From Xylocopa sonorina (taxonomy: Eukaryota > Arthropoda > Insecta > Hymenoptera > Apidae): DNA of 64,000 nt. Numbering within the stretch: position 1 is the first letter of the stretch; each line of letters starts with the position of its first letter. Of the stretch, positions 14,976-28,690 are shown piece by piece. The stretch is taken from assembly GCF_050948175.1 (NCBI RefSeq), contig NW_027490116.1, forward strand, positions 1,302,001 to 1,366,000, read 5' to 3'. The position numbers and the translations under genes were made by a program. The notes beneath the pieces were generated by a model, which made no database searches, was not told the DNA's origin, and saw only the letters and a program-made list of their open reading frames with translations.

Positions 14976-17900
14976 ATGACACTTCGCAATTAATATTATA
15001 TCTTCTCATGAAACATAGCAGTGAGATGCGATATCGCGTTTTAGGAAGCATTGGATCTCTATTGCTGCGATACGTAGACATCTGCAAACGCTATTTCCTA
15101 GCATGGAAGTGTCGCATTTACATTCTTTTGAAGTGAATACGAGGTATACATGACACTTCGCAATGAATATTATATCTTATCATGAAACATAGGAATGAGG
15201 TGCTATATCGCGTTTTGAGAAGCATTAGAACTCTATTGCTACGATACGTAGACATCTGCAAACGCTATTTCCTAGCATGGAAGTGTCGCATTTACATTCT
15301 ATTGAAGTGAATACGAGGTATACATGACACTTCGCAATGAATATTATATCTTATCATGAAACATAGAAGTGAGATGCGATATCGCGTTCTAAGAAGCACT
15401 AGAACTCTATTGCTACGATACGTAGACATCTGCAAACAATATTTTCTAGCAAGGAAGTGTCGCATTTACATTCTTGTGAAGTGAAATCGAGGTATACATG
15501 ACACTTCGCAATGAATATTATATCTTATCACGAAACATAGAAGTGTGATGCGATATCGCATTTTAAGAAGCATTAGAACCCTATTGCTACGATACGTAGT
15601 CATCTGCAAACGCTACTTCCTAGCATGGAAGTGTCGCATTTACATTCTTTTGAAGTGAATACGAGGTATACATGACAATTCGCAATGAATATTATATCTT
15701 GTCATGAAACATAGCAGTGAGATGCGATATCGCGTTTTAAGAAGCATTAGAACTATATTGCTACGATACGTAGACATCTGCAAACGCTATTTCCTAGTAT
15801 GGGATGGTCGCATTTACATTCTTTTGATGTGAATACGAGATATACATGACACTTCGCAATGAATATTATATCTTCTCATGAAACATAGCAGTGAGATGCG
15901 ATATCGCGTTTTAGGAAGCATTGGATCTCTATTGCTGCGATACGTAGACATCTGCAAACGCTATTTCCTAGCATGGAAGTGTCGCATTTACATTCATTTG
16001 AAGTGAATATGAGGTATACATGACACTTCGTAATGAATATTATACCTTATCGTGAAACATAGAAGAGTGATGCGATATCGCGTTTTAGGAAGCATTGGAA
16101 CTCTATTGCTGCGATACGTAGACATCTGCAAACGCTATTTCCTAGCATGGAAGTGTCGCAATTACATTCTTTTGATGTGAATACGAGATATACATGACAC
16201 TTCGCAATGAATATTATATCTTCTCATGAAACATAGCAGTGAGATGCGATATCGCGTTTTAAGAAGCATTAGTACTCTATTGCTACGATACGTAGACATC
16301 TGCAAACGCTATTTCCTAGCATGGAGGTGTCGCATTTACATTCGTTTGAAGTGAATACGAGATATACATGACACTTCGCAATGAATATTATATCTTCTCA
16401 TGAAACATAGCAGTGAGATGCGATATCGCGTTTTAAGAAGCATTAGAACTCTATTGCTACGATACGTAGACATCTGCAAACGCTATTTCCTAGCATGGAG
16501 GTGTCGCATTTACATTCGTTTGAAGTGAATACGAGATATACATGACACTTCGCAATGAATATTATATCTTATCATGAAACATAAAAGTGAGATGTGATAT
16601 GGCAATTTAAGAATCATTAGAACTATATTGTTTCGACACGTAGTCATCTGGAAACGCTATTTCCTAGCAAGGAAGTGTCGCATTTACATCCTTTTGAAGT
16701 CAATACGAGGCATACATGACACTTCGCAATGAATATTATATCTGATCATGAAACATAGAAATGAGATGCGACATCTCGTTTTAAGAAGCATTAGAACTCT
16801 ATTGCTACGATACGTAGACATCTGCAAACGCTAATTCCTAGTATGGGAGGGTCGCATTTACATTCTTTTGATGTGAATACGAGATATACATGACACTTCG
16901 CAATGACTATTATATCTTATCATGAAACATAGGAATGAGGTGCTATATCGAGTTTTGTGAAGCATTAGAACTCTATTGCCTATATACGTAGACATCTGCA
17001 AACTCTATTTCCTTGCCAGGAAATTTCGCACTTACATTCCACTGAAGTGAATACGAGGTATACATAACATTACACAATGAATATTATATCTTATTACGAA
17101 ACATAGAAATGAAATACGACATCTCGTTTTAAGAAACATTAGAACTCTATTGCTACGATACGTAGACATCTGCAAACGCTATTTCCTAGCAGGGAAGTGT
17201 CGCATTTACATTCTTTTGATGTGAATACGAGATATACATGACACTTCGCAATGAATATTATATCTTCTCATGAAACATAGCAGTGAGATGCGATATCGCG
17301 TTTTAAGAAGCATTAGAACTCTATTGCTACGATACGTAGACATTTGCAAAGGCTATTCCCTAGCATGGAAGGGTCGCACTTACATTCTTTTGAAGTGAGT
17401 ACGAGGTATACATAACACTCCATAATGAATATTATATCTTCTCATGAGACATAGAAGAGTGATGCGATATCGCGTTTTAGGAAGCATTGGATCTCTATTG
17501 CTGCGATACGTAGACATCTGCAAACGCTATTTCCTAGCATGGAAGTGTCGCATTTACATTCGTTTGAAGTGAATACGAGATATACATGACACTTCGCAAT
17601 GAATATTATATCTTATCATGAAACATAGAAGTGAGATGCGATATGGCATTTTAAGAATCATTAGAACTCTATTGTTTCGACACGTAGTCATCTGGAAACG
17701 CTATTTCCTAGCAAGGAAGTGTCGCATTTACATCCTTTTGAAGTCAATACGAGGTATACATGACACTTCGCAATGAATATTATATCTGATCATGAAACAT
17801 AGAAATGAGATGCGACATCTCGTTTTAAGAAGCATTAGAACTCTATTGCTACGAAACGTAGACATCTGCAAACGCTATTTCCTAGTATGGGATGGTCGCA

Positions 17901-20900
17901 TTTACATTCTTTTGAAGTGAGTACGAGGTATACATAACACTCCATAATGAATATTATATCTTCTCATGAAACATAGAAGATTGATGCGATATTGTGTTTT
18001 AGGAAGCATTGGATCACTATTGCTGCGATACGTAGACATCTGCAAACGCTATTTCCTAGCATGGAAGTGTCGCATTTACATTCTTTTGAAGTGAATACGA
18101 GGTATACATGACACTTCGCAATGAATATTATATCTTATCATGAAACATAGGATTGAGGTGCTATATCGCGTTTTGAGAAGCATTAGAGCTCTATTGCTAC
18201 GATACGTACACATCTGCAAAAGCTATTTCCTAGAATGTAAGTGTCTTATTTACGTTCTTTTGAAGTGAATACGAGATATACATGACACTTCGCAATGAAT
18301 ATTATATCTTATCATGAAACATAGAAGTGAGATGCGATATCGCGTTCTAAGAAGCACTAGAACTCTATTGCTACGATACGTAGACATCTGCAAACAATAT
18401 TTCCCAGCAAGGAAGTGTCGCATTTATATTTTTGTGAACTGAAATCGAGGTATACATGACACATCGCAATGAATATTATATCTTATCACGAAACATAGAA
18501 GTGTGATGCGATATCGCATATTAAGAAGCATTAGAACCCTATTGCTACGATACGTAGTCATCTGCAAACGCTACTTCCTAGCATGGAAGTGTCGCATTTA
18601 CATTCTCTTGAAGTGAATACGAGGTATACATGACACTTCGCAATGAATATTATATCTTATCATGAAACATAGCAGTGAGATGCGATATCGCGTTTTAAGA
18701 AGCATTAGAACTCTATTGCTACGATACGTAGACATCTGCAAACGCTATTTCCTAGCATGGAAGTGTCGCATTTACATTCATTTGAAGTGAATATGAGGTA
18801 TACATGACACTTCGTAATGAATATTATACCTTATCATGAAACATAGAAGAGTGATGCGATATCGCGTTTTAGGAAGCATTGGAACTCTATTGCTGCAATA
18901 CGTAGACATCTGCAAACGCTATTTCCTAGCATGGAAGTGTCGCATTTACATTCTTTTGATGTGAATACGAGATATACATGACACTTCGCAATGAATATTA
19001 TATCTTCTCGTGAAACATAGCAGTGAGATGCGATATCGCGTTTTAAGAAGCATTAGAACTCTATTGCTACGATACGTAGACATCTGCAAACGCTATTTCC
19101 TAGCATGGAGGTGTCGCATTTACATTCGTTTGAAGTGAATACGAGATATACATGACACTTCGCAATGAATATTATATCTTATCATGAAACATAGAAGTGA
19201 GATGCGATATGCCATTTTAAGAATCATTAGAACTCTATTGTTTCGACACGTAGTCATCTGGAAACGCTATTTCCTAGCAAGGAAGTGTCGCATTTACATC
19301 CTTTTGAAGTCAATACGAGGTATACATGACACTTCGCAATGAATATTATATCTGATCATGAAACGTAGAAATGAGATGCGACATCTCGTTTTAAGAAGCA
19401 TTATAACTCTATTGCTACGATACGTAGACATCTGCAAACGCTATTTCCTAGGATGGGAGGGTCGCATTTACATTCTTTTGAAGTGAGTACGAGGTATACA
19501 TAACACTCCATAATGAATATTATATCTTCTCCTGAAGCATAGCAGTGAGATGCGATATCGCGTTTTAAGAAGCATTAGAACTCTATTGCTACGATACGTA
19601 GACATCTGCAAAGGCTATTTTCCCTAGCATGGAAGGGTCGCATTTACTTTCTTTTGAAGTGCGTACGAGGTATACATAACATTCCATAATGAATATTATA
19701 TCTTCTCCTGAAACATAGCAGTGAGATGCGATATCGCGTTTTAAGAAGCATTAGAACTCTATTGCTACGATACGAAGACATCTGCAAACGCTATTTCCTA
19801 GCATGGAAGTGTCGCATTTACATTCATTTGAAGTGAATACGAGGTATACATGACGCTTCGCAATGAATATTATACCTTATCAAGAAACATAGAAGAGAGA
19901 TGCGATATCGCGTTTTAGGAAGCATTGGAACTCTATTCCTGCGATACGTAGACATCTGCAAACGCTATTTCCTAGGATGGAAGGGTCGCATTTACATTCT
20001 CTTGAAGTGAGTACGAGGTATACATAACACTCCATAATGAATATTATATCTTCTCATGAAACATAGCAGTGAGATGCGATATCGCGTTTTAAGAAGCATT
20101 AGAACCCTATTGCTACGATACGTAGATATCTGCAAACGCTATTTCCTAGCATGGAAGTGTCGCATTTACATTCATTTGAAGTGAAAACGAGGTATACATG
20201 ACACTACGCTATGAATATTATACCTTATCATGAAACATAGAAGAGTGATGCGATATCGCGTTTTAGGAAGCATTGGATTTCTATTGCTGCGATACGTAGA
20301 CATCTGCAAACGCTATTTCCTAGCATGGAAGTGTCGCATTTACATTCTTCTGAAGTGAATACGAGGTATACATGACACTTCGCAATGAATATTATATCTT
20401 ATCATGAAACATAGGAATGAGGTGCTATATCGCGTTTTGAGAAGCATTAGAACTCTATTGCTACGATACGTAGACATCTGCAAACGCTATTTCCTAGCAT
20501 GGAAGTGTCGCATTTACATTCTTTTGAAGTGAATACGAGGTATACATGACACTTCGCAATGAATATTATATCTTATCATGAAACATAGGAATGAGGTGCT
20601 ATATCGCGTTTTGAGAAGCATTAGAGCTCTATTGCTACGATACGTAGACATCTGCAAACGCTATTTCCTAGCATGGAAGTGTCTTATTAACGTTCTTGTG
20701 AAGTGACATCGATGTATACATGACACTTCGCAATGAATATTATATCTTATCACGAAACATAGAAGTGTGATGCGGTATCGCATTTTAAGAAGCATTAGAA
20801 CCCTATTGCTACGATACGTAGTCATCTGCAAACGCTACTTCCTAGCATGGAAGTGTCGCATTTACATTCTTTTGAAGTGAATACGAGGTATACATGACAC

Positions 20901-22394
20901 TTCGCAATGAATATTATATCTTATCATGAAACATAGCAGTGAGATGCGATATCGCGTTTAAAGAGGCATTAGAACTCTATTGCTACGATACGTAGACATC
21001 TGCAAACGCTATTTCCTAGCATGGAAGTGTCGCATTTACATTCATTTGAAGTGAATATGAGGTATACATGACACTTCGTAATGAATATTATACCTTATCA
21101 TGAAACATAGAAGAGTGATGCGATATCGCGTTTTAGGAAGCATTGGAACTCTATTGCTGCGATACGTAGACATCTGCAAACGCTATTTCCTAGCATGGAA
21201 GTGTCGCATTTACATTCTTTTGATGTGAATACGAGATATACATGACACTTCGCAATGAATATTATATCTTCTCATGAAACATAGCAGTGAGATGCGATAC
21301 CGCGTATTAAGAAGCATTAGAACCCTATTGCTACGATACGTAGACATCTGCAAACGCTATTTCCTAGGATGGAAGGGTCGCATTTACATTCTCTTGAAGT
21401 GAGTACGAGGTATACATAACACTCCATAATGAATATTATATCTTCTCATGAAACATAGCAGTGAGATGCGATATCGCGTTTTAAGAAGCATTAGAACTCT
21501 ATTGCTACGACACGTAGACATCTGCAAACGCTATTTCCTAGCATGGAAGTGTCGCATTTACATTCGTTTGAAGTGAATACGAGATATACATATAACTCCA
21601 TAATGAATATTATATCTTATCATGAAACATAACAGTGAGATGCGATATCGCGTTTTGAGAAGCGTTAGTGCTCTATTGCTACGATACGTAGACATCTGCA
21701 AACGCTATTTCCTAGCATGGAAGTGTCTTATGTACGTTCTTTTGAAGTGAATACGAGGTATACATGACACTTCGCAATGAATATTATATCTTATCATGAA
21801 ACATAGAAGTGAGATGCGATATCGCGTTCAAAGAAGCACTAGAACTCTATTGCTACGATACGTAGACATCTGCATACGCTATTTCCTAGGATGGAAGGGT
21901 CGCATTTACATTCATTTGAAGTGAATACGAGGTATACATGACACTTCGCAATGAATATTATATCTTATCATGAAACATAGAAGTGAGATGCGATATCGCG
22001 TTTTAGGAAGCATTGGAACTCTATTGCTGCGATACGTAGACATCTGCAAACGCTATTTCCTAGCATGGAAGTGTCGCATTTACATTCTTTTGATGTGAAT
22101 ACGAGATATACATGACACTTCGCAATGAATATTATATCTCCTCATGAAACATAGCAGTGAGATGCGATATCGCGTTTTAAGAAGCATTAGAACTCTATTG
22201 CTACGACACGTAGACATCTGCAAACGCTATTTCCTAGCATGGAAGTGTCGCATTTACATTCGTTTGAAGTGAATACGAGATATACATGACACTTCGCAAT
22301 GAATATTATATCTTATCATGAAACATAGAAGTGAGATGCTATATGGCATTTTAAGAATCATTAGAACTCTATTTTTTCGACACGTAGTCATCTG

Positions 22395-25300
22395 GAAACG
22401 CTATTTCCTAGCAAGGAAGTGTCGCATTTACATCCTTTTGAAGTCAATACGAGGTATACATGACACTTCGCAATGAATATTATATCTGATCATGAAACAT
22501 AGAAATGAGGTGCGACATCTCGTTTTAAGAAGCATTAGAACTCTATTGCTACGATACGTAGACATCTGCAAACGCTATTTCCTAGGATGGGAGGGTCGCA
22601 TTTACATTCTTTTGAAGTGAGTACGTGGTATACATAACACTCCATAATGGATATTATATCTTCTTATGAAACATAGCAGTGAGATGCGATATCGCGTTTT
22701 AAGAAGCATTAGAACTCTATTGCTACGATACGTAGACATTTGCAAAGGCTATTCCCTAGCATGGAAGGGTCGCACTTACATTCTTTTGAAGTGAGTACGA
22801 GGTATACATAACACTCCATAATGAATATTATATCTTCTCATGAAACATAGAAGAGTGATGCGATTTCGCGTTTTAGGAAGCATTGGATCTCTATTGCTGC
22901 GATACGTAGACATCTGCAAACGCTATTTCCTAGCATGGAAGTGTTGCATTTACATTCTTTTGAAGTCAATACGAGGTATACATGACACTTCGCAATGAAT
23001 ATTATATCTTATCATGAAACATAGGAATGAGGTGCTATATCGCGTTTTGAGAAGCATTAGAACTCTATTGCAGCGATACGTAGACATCTGCAAACGCTAT
23101 TTCCTAGCATGGAGGTGTCTTATTTACGTTCTTTTGAAGTGAATACGAGGTATACATGACACTTCGCAATGAATATTATATCTTATCATGAAACATAGCA
23201 GTGAGATGCGATATCGCGTTTTAAGAAGCATTAGAACTCTATTGCTACGATACGTAGACATCTGCAAACGCTATTTCCTAGCATGGAAGTGTCGCATTTA
23301 CATTCATTTGAAGTGAATATGAGGTATACATGACACTGCGTAATGAATATTATACCTTATCATGAAACATAGAAGAGTGATGCGATATGGCATTTTAAGA
23401 ATCATTAGAACTCTATTTTATCGACACGTAGTCATCTGGAAACGCTATTTCCTAGCATGGAAGTGTCGCATTTACATCCTTTTGAAGTAAATACGAGGTA
23501 TACATGACACTTCGCAATGAATATTATATCTGATCATGAAACATAGAAATGAGATGCGACATCTCGTTTTAAGAAGCATTAGAACTCTATTGCTACGATA
23601 CGTAGACATCTGCAAACGCTATTTCCTAGCATGGAAGTGTCTTATGTACGTTCTTTTGAAGTGAATACGAGGTATACATGACACTTCGCAATGAATATTA
23701 TATCTTATCATGAAACATAGAAGTGAGATGCGATATCGCGTTCTAAGAAGCACTAGAACTCTATTGCTACGATACGTAGACATCTGCATACGCTATTTCC
23801 TAGGATGGAAGGGTCGCATTTCCATTCTTTTGAAGTGAGTACGAGGTATACATAACACTCCATAATGAATATTATATCTTCTCATGAAACATAGCAGTGA
23901 GATGCGATATCGCGTTTTAAGAAGCATTAGAACTCTATTGCTACGACACGTAGACATCTGCAAACGCTATTTCCTAGCATGGAAGTGTCGCATTTACATT
24001 CATTTGTAGTGAATACGAGGTATACATGACGCTTCGCAATGAATATTATACCTTATCATGAAACATAGAAGAGAGATGCGATATCGCGTTTTAAGAAGCA
24101 TTTGAACTCTATTGCTACGATACGTAGACATCTGCAAAGGCTATTCCCATGCATGGAAGGGTCGCATTTACTTTCTTTTGAAGTGAGTACGAGGTATACA
24201 TATAACTCCATAATGAATATTATATCTTATCATGAAACATAACAGTGAGATGCGATATCGCGTTTTGAGAAGCGTTAGTGCTCTATTGCTACGATACGTA
24301 GACATCTGCAAACGCTATTTCCTAGCATGGAAGTGTCTTATGTACGTTCTTTTGAAGTGAATACGAGGTATACATGACACTTCGCAATGAATATTATATC
24401 TTCTCATGAAACATAGCAGTGAGATGCGATATCGCGTTTTAAGAAGCATTAGAACTTTATTGCTACGACACGTAGACATCTGCAAACGCTATTTCCTAGC
24501 ATGGAAGTGTCGCATTTACATTCATTTGAAGTGAATACGAGGTATACATGACGCTTCGCAATGAATATTATACCTTATCATGAAACATAGAAGAGAGATG
24601 CGATATCGCGTTTTAGGAAGCATTGGAACTCTATTGCTGCGATACGTAGACATCTGCAAACTTTATTTCCTAGCATGGAAGTGTCGCATTTACATTCTTC
24701 TGATGTGAATACGAGATATACATGACACTTCGCAATGAATATTATACCTTATAGTGAAACATAGAAGAGAGATGCCATATCGCGTTTTAGGAAGCATTGT
24801 AACTCTATTGCTGCGATACGTAGACATCTGCAAACGCTATTTCCTAGCATGGACGTGTCACATTTACATTCTTTTGAAGCGAATACGAGGTATACATGAC
24901 ACTTCGCAATGAATATTATATCTTATCATGAAACATAGCAGTGAGATGCGATATCGCGTTTTAAGAAGCATTAGAACTCTATTGCTACGATACGTAGACA
25001 TCTGCAAACGCTATTTCCTAGCATGGAAGTGTCGCATTTACATTCATTTGAAGTGAATATGAGGTATACATGACACTTCGTAATGAATATTATACCTTAT
25101 CATGAAACATAGAAGAGTGATGCGATATCGCGTTTTAGGACGCATTGGAATTCTATTGCTGCGATACGTAGACATCTGCAAACGCTATTTCCTAGCATGG
25201 AAGTGTCGCATTTACATTCTTTTGATGTGAATACGAGATATACATGACACTTCGCAATGAATATTATATCTTCTCATGAAACATAGCAGTGAGATGCAAT

Positions 25301-28300
25301 ATCGCGTTTTAAGAAGCATTAGAACTCTATTGCTACGATACGTAGACATCTGCAAACGCTATTTCCTAGAATGGAAGGGTCGCATTTACATTCTCTTGAA
25401 GTGAGTACGAGGTATACATAACACTCCATAATGAATATTATATCTTCTCATGAAACATAGCTGTGAGATGCGATATCGCGTTTTAAGAAGCATTAGAACT
25501 CTATTGCTACGACACGTAGACATCTGCAAACGCTATTTCCTAGCATGGAAGTGTCGCATTTACATTCTTTTGAAGTCAATTCGAGGTATACATGACACTT
25601 CGCAATGAATATTATATCTTATCATGAAATATAGGAATGAGGTGCTATATCGCGTTTTGAGAAGCATTAGAACTCTATTGCTACGATACGTAGACATCTG
25701 CAAACGCTATTTCCTAGCATGGAAGTGTCGCATTTACATTCTCTTGAAGTGAGTACGAGGTATACATATAACTCCATAATGAACATTAAATCTTATCATG
25801 AAACATAACAGTGAGATGCGATATCGCGTTTTGAGAAGCGTTAGTGCTCTATTGCTACGATACGTAGACATCTGCAAACGCTATTTCCTAGCAAGGAAGT
25901 GTCGCATTTACATCCTTTTGAAGTCAATACGAGGTATACATGACACTTCGCAATGAATATTATATCTGATCATGAAACATAGAAATGAGGTGCGACATCT
26001 CGTTTTAAGAAGCATTAGAACTCTATTGCTACGATACGTAGACATCTGCAAACGCTATTTCCTAGGATGGGAGGGTCGCATTTACATTCTTTTGAAGTGA
26101 GTACGTGGTATACATAACACTCCATAATGGATATTATATCTTCTTATGAAACATAGCAGTGAGATGCGATATCGCGTTTTAAGAAGCATTAGAACTCTAT
26201 TGCTACGATACGTAGACATTTGCAAAGGCTATTCCCTAGCATGGAAGGGTCGCACTTACATTCTTTTGAAGTGAGTACGAGGTATACATAACACTCCATA
26301 ATGAATATTATATCTTCTCATGAAACATAGAAGAGTGATGCGATTTCGCGTTTTAGGAAGCATTGGATCTCTATTGCTGCGATACGTAGACATCTGCAAA
26401 CGCTATTTCCTAGCATGGAAGTGTTGCATTTACATTCTTTTGAAGTCAATACGAGGTATACATGACACTTCGCAATGAATATTATATCTTATCATGAAAC
26501 ATAGGAATGAGGTGCTATATCGCGTTTTGAGAAGCATTAGAACTCTATTGCTGCGATACGTAGACATCTGCAAACGCTATTTCCTAGCATGGAGGTGTCT
26601 TATTTACGTTCTTTTGAAGTGAATACGAGGTATACATGACACTTCGCAATGAATATTATATCTTATCATGAAACATAGCAGTGAGATGCGATATCGCGTT
26701 TTAAGAAGCATTAGAACTCTATTGCTACGATACGTAGACATCTGCAAACGCTATTTCCTAGCATGGAAGTGTCGCATTTACATTCATTTGAAGTGAATAT
26801 GAGGTATACATGACACTGCGTAATGAATATTATACCTTATCATGAAACATAGAAGAGTGATGCGATATGGCATTTTAAGAATCATTAGAACTCTATTTTA
26901 TCGACACGTAGTCATCTGGAAACGCTATTTCCTAGCATGGAAGTGTCGCATTTACATCCTTTTGAAGTCAATACGAGGTATACATGACACTTCGCAATGA
27001 ATATTATATCTGATCATGAAACATAGAAATGAGATGCGACATCTCGTTTTAAGAAGCATTAGAACTCTATTGCTACGATACGTAGACATCTGCAAACGCT
27101 ATTTCCTAGCATGGAAGTGTCTTATGTACGTTCTTTTGAAGTGAATACGAGGTATACATGACACTTCGCAATGAATATTATATCTTATCATGAAACATAG
27201 AAGTGAGATGCGATATCGCGTTCTAAGAAGCACTAGAACTCTATTGCTACGATACGTAGACATCTGCATACGCTATTTCCTAGGATGGAAGGGTCGCATT
27301 TCCATTCTTTTGAAGTGAGTACGAGGTATACATAACACTCCATAATGAATATTATATCTTCTCATGAAACATAGCAGTGAGATGCGATATCGCGTTTTAA
27401 GAAGCATTAGAACTCTATTGCTACGATACGTAGACATCTGCAAACGCTATTTCCTAGCATGGAAGTGTCGCATTTACATTCATTTGAAGTGAGTACGAGG
27501 TATACATAACACTCCATAATGAATATTATATCTTCTCATGAAACATAGAAGAGTGATGCGATTTCGCGTTTTAGGAAGCATTGGATCTCTATTGCTGCGA
27601 TACGTAGACATCTGCAAACGCTATTTCCTAGCATGGAAGTGTTGCATTTACATTCTTTTGAAGTCAATACGAGGTATACATGACACTTCGCAATGAATAT
27701 TATATCTTATCATGAAACATAGGAATGAGGTGCTATATCGCGTTTTGAGAAGCATTAGAACTCTATTGCTGCGATACGTAGACATCTGCAAACGCTATTT
27801 CCTAGCATGGAGGTGTCTTATTTACGTTCTTTTGAAGTGAATACGAGGTATACATGACACTTCGCAATGAATATTATATCTTATCATGAAACATAGCAGT
27901 GAGATGCGATATCGCGTTTTAAGAAGCATTAGAACTCTATTGCTACGATACGTAGACATCTGCAAACGCTATTTCCTAGCATGGAAGTGTCGCATTTACA
28001 TTCATTTGAAGTGAATATGAGGTATACATGACACTGCGTAATGAATATTATACCTTATCATGAAACATAGAAGAGTGATGCGATATGGCATTTTAAGAAT
28101 CATTAGAACTCTATTTTATCGACACGTAGTCATCTGGAAACGCTATTTCCTAGCATGGAAGTGTCGCATTTACATCCTTTTGAAGTCAATACGAGGTATA
28201 CATGACACTTCGCAATGAATATTATATCTGATCATGAAACATAGAAATGAGATGCGACATCTCGTTTTAAGAAGCATTAGAACTCTATTGCTACGATACG

Positions 28301-28690
28301 TAGACATCTGCAAACGCTATTTCCTAGCATGGAAGTGTCTTATGTACGTTCTTTTGAAGTGAATACGAGGTATACATGACACTTCGCAATGAATATTATA
28401 TCTTATCATGAAACATAGAAGTGAGATGCGATATCGCGTTCTAAGAAGCACTAGAACTCTATTGCTACGATACGTAGACATCTGCATACGCTATTTCCTA
28501 GGATGGAAGGGTCGCATTTCCATTCTTTTGAAGTGAGTACGAGGTATACATAACACTCCATAATGAATATTATATCTTCTCATGAAACATAGCAGTGAGA
28601 TGCGATATCGCGTTTTAAGAAGCATTAGAACTCCATTGCTACGACACCTAGACATCTGCAAACGCTATTTCCTAGCATGGAAGTGTCGCA
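22395..28690 (+). repeat. Three copies of a ~1.2-kb unit; 20- and 7-monomer steps
   Basis: The private variant CGATTTCGCG occurs at 22,861, 26,341 and 27,559, giving steps of 3,480 bp (20 monomers) and 1,218 bp (7 monomers). Around it, about 22,395-24,000 matches 25,875-27,480 nearly base for base, including GTACGTGGTATAC, ATAATGGATATT, GTGTTGCATTT, CACTGCGTAATG, GTGTCTTATGTACG and CGCATTTCCATTC. The 7-monomer unit is then repeated again in 27,485-28,690. This is the most homogenised part of the window and probably the most recently amplified. Confidence 0.9.
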
